Assembly (NCBI GenBank): GCA_904502165.1
Contig: CAJGDB010000010.1
Span: 1-38,439 of the forward strand
Source of the DNA: an uncultured Akkermansia sp.
GTDB taxonomy: Bacteria > Verrucomicrobiota > Verrucomicrobiia > Verrucomicrobiales > Akkermansiaceae
Direction of reading: 5' to 3'
DNA: 38,439 nucleotides
Shown: positions 21,806 through 27,548 of the stretch, piece by piece
Position numbering within the stretch: position 1 is the first letter of the stretch
How the letters are laid out: the number at the start of each line of letters is the position of its first letter
Program-made: the position numbers and the translations under genes
The notes under the pieces: model-generated
What the model was told of the DNA's origin: nothing
Seen by the model: only the letters and a program-made list of their open reading frames with translations
The model's database searches: none

Positions 21806-22575
21806 TTGACGGCATGCTGCTGCCCCAGGGTATGTGAGGTGGCAATGGCTCGGGTAATGTAGCCCAGACCATTTTCTACAGCCTGCTCAAGCGGCTGGCC
21901 TTTGGCCAGGAATGCGGTGATAGCGCTGGAGAGTGTGCAGCCTGTGCCGTGGGTGGATATGCCTTCTGTGCGCGGATGACTCCAGCGCAGAGTGGGCTTG
22001 CCCGGCTGGACGAGAATGTCGGTGCAGGTGCTGCCGCCTACGTGCCCGCCCTTGGCCAGAATGGCGCATTGATAGCGGGCGCAGAGGGTGTGGGCTGCGC
22101 TTTCCAGCTCTTCTATGGTTGTGATGGGGGCGGTGCCGGCAAGTTTGGCCAGTTCATCTCCATTGGGGGTGAGCAGGGTGGTGCGCGGGATGAGTGCTTC
22201 CTCGTACACGGCAATGGCTTCTTGCAGAATGAGCGCTTCTCCTGCTGTGGCTATCATGACGGGGTCTACCACGATGGGTCCCTCAAAATCCTTTAGCGCT
22301 GCTACGGTGGCGCGCACAATTTCCGGGGAGTAGAGCATGCCGGTCTTGATGGCCCGCACCGGGAAGCTGCTTAGGCAGATGCCGATTTGTGAGGCTACAA
22401 AGCCTGGCTTCATGGCGACGATGTCCTCCACAATGCCGGGTACTTCGCTGACGACGCATGTAACGGCTGTGAGAGGGTAACAACCCAGGGCAAAGCCGGT
22501 TTTGAGGTCAGCTTGCAATCCTGCGCCGGCAGAGCAGTCGGAGCCGGCGATGCTGAGGTAGACAGGCGTTTCCAT
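21793..22575 (-). CDS. thiD: Hydroxymethylpyrimidine (phosphate) kinase
   Basis: Phosphorylates HMP and HMP-P for thiamine synthesis, in the cytosol. The 260-aa ribokinase-fold enzyme starts with SIAGSDCSAGAGLQADLKT and has VTCVVSEVPG in the usual substrate loop, AIKTGMLYSPEI, VVDPVMIATAGEALI, LTPNGDELAKL and the anion hole STHGTGCTLSSAIT. It is the last gene of the minus-strand gat group, 11 nt after gatA. It converges on ribF with a 13-nt 3' overlap and no terminator visible between them. No thi operon surrounds it. Confidence 0.95.
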   Translation of the reverse strand: METPVYLSIAGSDCSAGAGLQADLKTGFALGCYPLTAVTCVVSEVPGIVEDIVAMKPGFVASQIGICLSSFPVRAIKTGMLYSPEIVRATVAALKDFEGPIVVDPVMIATAGEALILQEAIAVYEEALIPRTTLLTPNGDELAKLAGTAPITTIEELESAAHTLCARYQCAILAKGGHVGGSTCTDILVQPGKPTLRWSHPRTEGISTHGTGCTLSSAITAFLAKGQPLEQAVENGLGYITRAIATSHTLGQQHAVNHSI

Positions 22576-22586
22576 GGACTGTCGTA

Positions 22587-23996
22587 TCAGGTAAAGGCTT
22601 TCTCAAGGGCAGAAGCGGCCTGAAGCAGGCGCGTTTCAGCAAAGTGGGGTGCGAGCAGTTGAATGCCAACGGGATGTTCACCTGCTGCAACCGGGCAGGG
22701 AATGGAGATGCCGGGCAGACCTGCCAGGTTGGCGGGGATGGTGTAGATGTCTGCCAGATAGGTTTGCAGCGGGGTCATGCTGTCGTCGTTCAGCTTCGGT
22801 GCACTGGTGGGTGCGACGGGGCCCAGAATGAGGTCAACCTGTCCGAAGGCGGCGGTGAAGTCACTGGCAACCAGAGAGCGTACTTTCTGTGCCTTGGCAT
22901 AGTAGGCATCGTAGAAGCCGCTGGAGAGTACGTAGGTGCCCAGGATGATGCGGCGCTTGACTTCCGGCCCGAATCCGCTTTCGCGGGTTTTGCTGTAAAG
23001 ATCGTCAAGGCCGTTGGTAGCGGAGGCGCGGAAGCCGTAGCGGATGCCGTCGAACCGGGAAAGGTTGGAGGATGCTTCTGCACAGGCGATGATGTAGTAG
23101 GCTGCTACTACAGCTTCGGCGTGGGGCAGGGAGATTTCTACAATCTCTGCACCGAGTTCGGTGAGCTTCTGCACGCTTTGCTGCAGGGCTGCGGCTACGG
23201 CCGGGCTGTTGCCGCTGGAGAGGTATTCCTTGGGCAGACCGATGCGGAGGCCTTTGATGTCCTTACCGAGTCCGGCGGTGAAATCCTCTGCCGGTTCTGT
23301 GGAGGAGGTGGAGTCCTTGGCATCGTGTCCGCAGATGGCATTCAGAATGGTGGCGGCATCTTCTACGTTCTGGGTGATGGGGCCTATCTGATCCAGCGAG
23401 GATGCAAAGGCTACCAGTCCATATCGGGAGACTCGCCCGTAGGTGGGCTTGATGCCGACTACGCCGCAATGGGATGCAGGCTGGCGGATGGAGCCGCCGG
23501 TGTCAGACCCGAGTGCTGCAATGGCCATGCCGCCGGCAACGGCGGCGGCTGAGCCGCTGGATGAACCACCGGGTACATGCCCGGGAGCAGCCGGGTTCTG
23601 GGTTTCGCCGAAAGCGGAGTTCTGACCATAGGAACCCATGGCGAATTCGTCCATGTTGGTACGCCCGAAGGGAATGGCACCGGCTGCGTTGAGCCGGGTG
23701 ATGGCGGTGGCGTTGTACGGTGAGACGAAGCTTTCCAGCATGCGGGAAGCGCAGCGGGTGGGCTGGCCCTGCATGGCAATGTTGTCCTTCACGGCAATGG
23801 GGATGCCGCCAAGGGGTTTGCTGAGGTCGGCCTGTGCGGCGGCTGCTAGTGCGGCTTCTTTGTCCCAGGAGAGGTAAGCATTGATGGAGGGATTACGCTC
23901 CTCCATAGCCCGGGAGACTTCCTCGACGAGTTCGGTGGGGGAGATGGAGCCACCGGTAAGTTGCTTGCGCCAGTATGAAATGGTTCCGTTGAGCAT
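22587..23996 (-). CDS. gatA: Asp-tRNA(Asn)/Glu-tRNA(Gln) amidotransferase subunit A
   Basis: Amidase subunit of GatCAB that releases ammonia from glutamine to convert misacylated Glu-tRNA(Gln) and/or Asp-tRNA(Asn). The 469-aa product has the amidase triad region: IPIAVKDNIAM with Lys70, the Gly/Ser-rich VPGGSSSGSAAAVAGG and SDTGGSIRQPAS with catalytic Ser residues, plus the CGVVGIKPTYGRVSRYGL substrate segment. Length is normal. The start codon MLNGT lies 23 nt after gatC. gatB is not in the window, so the operon is incomplete or gatB is elsewhere, which is common. No Shine-Dalgarno site is visible. Confidence 0.96.
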   Translation of the reverse strand: MLNGTISYWRKQLTGGSISPTELVEEVSRAMEERNPSINAYLSWDKEAALAAAAQADLSKPLGGIPIAVKDNIAMQGQPTRCASRMLESFVSPYNATAITRLNAAGAIPFGRTNMDEFAMGSYGQNSAFGETQNPAAPGHVPGGSSSGSAAAVAGGMAIAALGSDTGGSIRQPASHCGVVGIKPTYGRVSRYGLVAFASSLDQIGPITQNVEDAATILNAICGHDAKDSTSSTEPAEDFTAGLGKDIKGLRIGLPKEYLSSGNSPAVAAALQQSVQKLTELGAEIVEISLPHAEAVVAAYYIIACAEASSNLSRFDGIRYGFRASATNGLDDLYSKTRESGFGPEVKRRIILGTYVLSSGFYDAYYAKAQKVRSLVASDFTAAFGQVDLILGPVAPTSAPKLNDDSMTPLQTYLADIYTIPANLAGLPGISIPCPVAAGEHPVGIQLLAPHFAETRLLQAASALEKAFT

Positions 23997-24019
23997 GGCT
24001 GGTTCAGAAAAAAGTTGTT

Positions 24020-24319
24020 TTAGTGGGCGGATTCCACCACTTTGGGGACGCGGAACTGACCGTCTTCCTGTGCCGGTGCGTTGGAAAGTGCTTCTTCGTT
24101 GCTGAGGCTTGTGCCCGGCACATCGCTTCGCAGAGCATCAAAAACGGGCAGGGGATGGTACATGGGTTCTACTCCCTGGGTATCCCACTGGTCAAGCTGG
24201 GCGACATAGGCCAGCACCTGGTTGAGATCTGATGAGAAACGCTCGGTTTCTTCGGCGGTGAGTTCCAGCTTGGCAAGACGGGCGATATAGGCCACGTCGA
24301 TGAGATTGCTCTGTTCCAT
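24020..24319 (-). CDS. gatC: Asp-tRNA(Asn)/Glu-tRNA(Gln) amidotransferase subunit C
   Basis: Small belt-like subunit stabilising GatA-GatB. Of 99 aa: DVAYIARLAKLELTAEE near the N-terminus, LNQVLAYVAQLDQWDT, VEPMYHP and the C-terminal LRSDVPG and FRVPKVVE motifs, all family hallmarks. It lies directly upstream of gatA and 12 nt downstream of a small membrane protein gene on the same strand. Confidence 0.93.
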   Translation of the reverse strand: MEQSNLIDVAYIARLAKLELTAEETERFSSDLNQVLAYVAQLDQWDTQGVEPMYHPLPVFDALRSDVPGTSLSNEEALSNAPAQEDGQFRVPKVVESAH

Positions 24320-24331
24320 AACGGATGAAAA

Positions 24332-24634
24332 TCAGGACTGGGTGAGAATATAGATGGTCAGGGTGTACAAGCCCCAGATGGAGCCGACGAGTACGAGCAG
24401 GAGTAGCAGGTTTTCCAACAGCATGCTGCGGTTCTGAGGTGCAGCTCCGCTGATGGTCAGGTGTTTGCGGTGCATGCCCTTGCGGCGTTCAAGTACGTCC
24501 TCCGAGGGCCCCAGGGTGTTGGCCGGGTAGCGTCGCTGATAGGTGCGACTGGTGTCCTGGCCGGTAGTCTGGCGCATGTTGCGGCGCAGTTCCAGCTCGC
24601 GCAGTCGGTCGAATGAGGAGTTGTTGTACGGCAT
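24332..24634 (-). CDS. Small single-span membrane protein, unknown
   Basis: Unrecognised. The 100-aa product has a polar, Arg-rich N-terminal two thirds (RLRELELRRNMRQ, then RRYPAN and LERRKGMHRKH) and one C-terminal membrane helix (about 70-95, MLLENLLLLLVLVGSIWGLY). This gives a tail-anchored layout with a basic cytosolic part by the positive-inside rule. It lies 11 nt after the coiled-coil membrane protein gene and 12 nt before gatC, so the three are almost certainly one transcript. The two small proteins share the layout of soluble N-terminus plus C-terminal anchor and may interact (inference). Confidence 0.78.
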   Translation of the reverse strand: MPYNNSSFDRLRELELRRNMRQTTGQDTSRTYQRRYPANTLGPSEDVLERRKGMHRKHLTISGAAPQNRSMLLENLLLLLVLVGSIWGLYTLTIYILTQS

Positions 24635-24645
24635 GGCGGGTGGGT

Positions 24646-25272
24646 TCAGCAGTAATGGAGAATGAGAAGATAGACACCCCAGCTGAGCAGCAGCAGTAGA
24701 AAGAGGGGCAGGTGGAAGAAGAAACCATGAACCAGTTGTGCCTTAATGCTGGCCCAGTCCGGCCCCCGCCGTTCAGCTGCGCCTGGTTTGTGGCGGAAGA
24801 TGCTGGTGTGCCGGTAGTGGGAGGCCGCGGCATAGGCTTCTTCGAAATCATTGGCTGCGCGTTCCAGTTTTGGCATGGCTTCGCGCAGGCGCTCGCTGAA
24901 TCCTTCGGTGCTCCAGGTCTGAGGCTGCATGGAAGAGAGAATCTTCAGGTGCTGGGTCAGGCATTCCTTGACCTGCTTGACTTCTCGCGTCTCCCGTTCC
25001 ATGGATTCAAGCTCTTTTTCCAGCCGGCGTATGGCGTTGTGCAGCTGCATGCCGACTTCATTCAGACTTTCGTTGAAAAGGGCTTTCTTTTCGTTGCTCT
25101 CCTCTAATTCGCGCCGCTGGGTCTCCCACTGTACGCGCTGAGCTTCGTAGAATTCTGCCTGCTGGCGGGCCTGTTCCATTTGCTGCCTGACCTGCTCAGG
25201 GGAATGCATCTCCCCATCAGCAATGCGGGGATTCAGCTCCATCTGGCGGTACTGACCTGGCTGTTTAATCAT
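24646..25272 (-). CDS. Coiled-coil protein with C-terminal membrane anchor, unknown
   Basis: Unrecognised. Of 208 aa, residues about 22-115 are a long Glu/Gln/Arg-rich coiled coil (QQMEQARQQAEFYEAQRVQ, RRLEKELESMERETREVKQ). Then comes a less charged helical part, a basic stretch (FRHKPGAAERRG) and a C-terminal membrane helix (about 183-206, rich in Leu/Phe). It is the first gene of the minus-strand group ending in thiD. Its promoter (25298-25325) has a perfect palindrome just upstream of the -35 box. No signal peptide is seen, so the coiled coil is probably cytosolic. Confidence 0.8.
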   Translation of the reverse strand: MIKQPGQYRQMELNPRIADGEMHSPEQVRQQMEQARQQAEFYEAQRVQWETQRRELEESNEKKALFNESLNEVGMQLHNAIRRLEKELESMERETREVKQVKECLTQHLKILSSMQPQTWSTEGFSERLREAMPKLERAANDFEEAYAAASHYRHTSIFRHKPGAAERRGPDWASIKAQLVHGFFFHLPLFLLLLLSWGVYLLILHYC

Positions 25273-25297
25273 GGAACAGGATAAAATGTTTCAGAAA

Positions 25298-25325
25298 AGT
25301 TAAACGTTTCGAGGGGAGTTGTCAA
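25298..25325 (-). promoter_or_regulatory. Promoter of the coiled-coil/gatCA/thiD operon with adjacent palindrome
   Basis: Minus strand: TTGACA (25320-25325), 16-nt spacer, TTAACT (25298-25303), about 18 nt leader to the ATG at 25272. A perfect 12-bp palindrome AGCTTATAAGCT (25325-25336) touches the -35 box on its upstream side and could bind a regulator. Confidence 0.6.
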
Positions 25326-25353
25326 GCTTATAAGCTGTGTTGTCTAAACTATG

Positions 25354-25384
25354 AACGGCAGAGGCGACGGGCGTCTCTGCCGTT
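25354..25384 (-). terminator. Probable terminator of tRNA-Gly(CCC)
   Basis: A 13-bp stem with one G:T wobble (25354-25366 / 25372-25384, AACGGCAGAGGCG/CGTCTCTGCCGTT) begins 9 nt past the tRNA 3' end on the minus strand. The tail is not T-rich on the minus strand, so the assignment rests on position and stem strength. Confidence 0.55.
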
Positions 25385-25392
25385 TTGGTTTA

Positions 25393-25463
25393 TACGGGCG
25401 ACGGGAATCGAACCCGTGTCTCATGCTTGGGAAGCACGCGTCCTACCATTGAACGACGCCCGC
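25393..25463 (-). tRNA. tRNA-Gly (anticodon CCC)
   Basis: 71 nt cloverleaf on the minus strand: acceptor GCGGGCG pairs with CGCCCGT (last pair G:T), the D-arm has TTCAATGGTAGGA, the anticodon stem CGTGC/GCATG encloses loop TTCCCAA with anticodon CCC at 34-36, and the T-arm has GGTTCGATTCC. The discriminator is A and CCA is not encoded. It reads GGG codons. It is divergent from the tRNA-Gly(UCC) gene. Confidence 0.95.
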
Positions 25464-25479
25464 AGCTTGCAGCGGCGGG

Positions 25480-25508
25480 ATTCTATCGTGCTGGGCGTGC
25501 TGTGTCAA
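25480..25508 (-). promoter_or_regulatory. Promoter of tRNA-Gly(CCC)
   Basis: Minus strand: consensus TTGACA (25503-25508), 17-nt spacer, TAGAAT (25480-25485), 16 nt before the mature tRNA 5' end. Confidence 0.78.
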
Positions 25509-25546
25509 GTAAAATTAGAAAAAATGCAAAAAAGAGTAATTTGGTC

Positions 25547-25575
25547 TTGTCATAAGGAGAGGAATGTGCTAGTTT
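25547..25575 (+). promoter_or_regulatory. Promoter of tRNA-Gly(UCC)
   Basis: TTGTCA (25547-25552), 17-nt spacer, TAGTTT (25570-25575), 13 nt before the tRNA 5' end. It may also drive the following protein genes, because no terminator separates them. Confidence 0.62.
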
Positions 25576-25588
25576 AATCCCGATGCAT

Positions 25589-25659
25589 GCGGGTATAGCT
25601 TAATGGTAAAGCTCCAGCCTTCCAAGCTGATCATGCGGGTTCGATTCCCGCTACCCGCT
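25589..25659 (+). tRNA. tRNA-Gly (anticodon TCC)
   Basis: 71 nt cloverleaf: acceptor GCGGGTA pairs with TACCCGC, the D-arm is AGCTTAATGGTAAAGCT, the anticodon loop CTTCCAA has TCC at 34-36 (first stem pair is a C:A mismatch), and the T-arm has GGGTTCGATTCCC. The discriminator is T and CCA is not encoded. It reads GGA/GGG. It is followed after 30 nt by a protein start codon. Confidence 0.95.
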
Positions 25660-25689
25660 TAACCTCAAGTTGAAGAAAGGTATACTGCT

Positions 25690-26238
25690 ATGAAGAAAGC
25701 GCTTTTCATTACTCTCCTGGCTGGCGTTTTTGCTAGCGCATCCGCTGTTGCTGCTCCTGAGCAGGTTCAGCAGGGTGATCTTGCCAAGATGGCAAAGAAA
25801 GAATCCAAGACATCAATTGATGCTCTTTGTATGGCTGTTTACGAAGCCGTGAAGGCTGAGCCCTCCAAGGCTGTTGAGGTGTTTAAGGATGTAATGATGC
25901 AGCGTGATAGCTGGTCTGCCACGGATACGTATGCTATTCTTCGTTCCGTGCTGCTGGCTGCCCCTACTCTGGAAGAGGGGTTTGTGCAGAATGCTGCTGA
26001 GTATCATAATAATCCCGGTAGTTATATTCCCGTAGCTGTTGATTCTGCGGGTTATCAGCTTCTTTCAACGCTCTATACGCTGCCGCAGACTCAGCCGGTT
26101 GCAGCGGCTGTAGCGCAGGGTGTGGCTGGTAGCACGATTACAGGGCAGTCTGCGGGTAATGGTGTTACTTCTGATTCGTTGGAAGCATACGTTCCTGTTG
26201 CTCCTACTACGCCGCCCGCAACATCTTATAATAACTAA
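25690..26238 (+). CDS. Small secreted protein, unknown
   Basis: Unrecognised. The 182-aa product begins MKKALFITLLAGVFASASAVAAPEQ, a classic signal peptide (cleavage after AVAA). The mature part is helical with an Ala/Val-rich middle and a low-complexity Pro/Thr/Ser/Asn-rich C-terminus (VPVAPTTPPATSYNN). A purine-rich GAAGAAAGG about 11 nt upstream may act as ribosome site. A TATACT at 25681-25686 lies only 3 nt from the ATG, too close for a normal start. It follows the tRNA by 30 nt and precedes the outer-membrane barrel by 26 nt, so it heads the export group. A role in polysaccharide export is guessed from position only. Confidence 0.82.
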   Translation: MKKALFITLLAGVFASASAVAAPEQVQQGDLAKMAKKESKTSIDALCMAVYEAVKAEPSKAVEVFKDVMMQRDSWSATDTYAILRSVLLAAPTLEEGFVQNAAEYHNNPGSYIPVAVDSAGYQLLSTLYTLPQTQPVAAAVAQGVAGSTITGQSAGNGVTSDSLEAYVPVAPTTPPATSYNN

Positions 26239-26264
26239 GAATTCGAGAAACGAATATTGCAGGT

Positions 26265-27473
26265 ATGAAGTCTCTTTTCTACAAGCAAATGATTCTGGCT
26301 GGTCTGTGTGCATGCAGTGCCAGCGCTATTTCTTTGTATGATACGGCTCCTATCGTGGGTTTGCCGGAATCTCATACGGCCAAGTACAGTGCCTATGCCC
26401 GTGTTGGTTATGACAGCAATGTGGATACCCGCCATTCTGATGAAACAGGTAGTGCTTTCGCTAAGGCTGGTATTAATGCTTCTTTTGCGGACTATGAATC
26501 TGTGGATAAGATTTCGTACCGCTTTAACCTGGGTATGACTCACTATTTCACGTCTGAAGATTTCACGAGTGCAAATAGTGGTAAAAAGGATTTTGCAGAT
26601 ATGGGATTGACAGGTACGATTGTACATTCTTTCAATTCCCGCTGCACATATTCGGCTGCGCTGAATCTTTCTTACAGCCCTGAGCCGGATTACTCTACCG
26701 GTATTTCTGCAGCTCGTCGCCAGGGCGAATGCTTTAACTGGGCTTTCAATAACAGTTACAGCCAGGCCATTGATGCACGCTGGAGCTGGGATATCAACGC
26801 TGGTTATAGCGGCGTTCTTTATAGCGAAACCGAGTATCAGTCCGACGACCGCCAGTACTGGACGGCCGGTGCAGGCCTGGTTTATCGTTCCTCGGAGTTG
26901 CTTAGCTACAATATCCGTTTCTCCTACAAGAATGACCAGCGCGATTATGGTTACAACTCGGATAACATGACGGTAATGGTCGGTTTCGACCGTGCACTTG
27001 ATCCGGTTTCCAGCTGCAGTGCCAGTATCGGTGTGCAGCAGAAGTTTGTCCATAGTAAGCAGATTTTGAGCCCCAATATCCGCCTTGGATACAATCGTAA
27101 GGCTGCGGAAGGCTTCAGCGTGAATTCCTATGCGATGCTTTCCAATGAGAATGTAGATACATATCGTGGACCGAACGCTAACTATCTCTCTGACCTGACG
27201 CTCCGCGTGGGTGTGGATGGCATATACACGCTGTCGCCGGATGTTTCCTTTACGTTTGGTATCTCTGTGATGCGTTCCCAGTATTCGGAAGGTACCTATG
27301 GTATGGATGATGAAACAAATACCTCGTATCGTCCGCATGTCGGGATGAAGTATAAGTTCTCCCAGCAGTTGACCGGTGATATCAGATACGAGTACACATA
27401 TTACCAGACTGATCGTAAGAAGGGTGATTACACCCGCCACGTTATCTCGACCGGTTTGTCATACACATTCTAA
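26265..27473 (+). CDS. Outer-membrane beta-barrel protein
   Basis: The 402-aa product has a signal peptide (KQMILAGLCACSASA-I), then alternating amphipathic strands rich in Tyr, Ser, Asp and Gly, and a final strand GLSYTF ending in Phe, the typical signal for BAM-mediated insertion. Many strands share the pattern Y-x-x-x-x-x-Y/F with acidic turns, as in the 'beta-barrel porin 2' type often found in exopolysaccharide loci. The N-terminal YDSNVDT motif fits that group. With Wzc- and Wza-like proteins just downstream it is a good candidate for an outer-membrane polysaccharide pore or partner; that link is inference. A strong terminator-like hairpin follows 18 nt after the stop. Confidence 0.85.
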   Translation: MKSLFYKQMILAGLCACSASAISLYDTAPIVGLPESHTAKYSAYARVGYDSNVDTRHSDETGSAFAKAGINASFADYESVDKISYRFNLGMTHYFTSEDFTSANSGKKDFADMGLTGTIVHSFNSRCTYSAALNLSYSPEPDYSTGISAARRQGECFNWAFNNSYSQAIDARWSWDINAGYSGVLYSETEYQSDDRQYWTAGAGLVYRSSELLSYNIRFSYKNDQRDYGYNSDNMTVMVGFDRALDPVSSCSASIGVQQKFVHSKQILSPNIRLGYNRKAAEGFSVNSYAMLSNENVDTYRGPNANYLSDLTLRVGVDGIYTLSPDVSFTFGISVMRSQYSEGTYGMDDETNTSYRPHVGMKYKFSQQLTGDIRYEYTYYQTDRKKGDYTRHVISTGLSYTF

Positions 27474-27491
27474 GAGACATGATGATTTTTC

Positions 27492-27531
27492 CGGAGGGGT
27501 CCTGTGGATGAGCCACGACCCCTCCGTTTTT
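27492..27531 (+). terminator. Terminator or attenuator between the barrel gene and the Wzc-like gene
   Basis: A perfect 10-bp stem CGGAGGGGTC/GACCCCTCCG (27492-27501 / 27517-27526) with an inner GTGG/CCAC stem is followed by five T. No convincing promoter lies between it and the Wzc start at 27549 (a TTGACA overlaps the T-run but has no -10 box), so read-through control is likely. Confidence 0.8.
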
Positions 27532-27548
27532 GACACCAGATACAGACT

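Noticed and set aside
25681..25686. TATACT as the -10 box of the secreted-protein gene at 25690
   Set aside because: It ends 3 nt before the ATG, so transcription would begin inside the gene; a suitable -35 box is also lacking.
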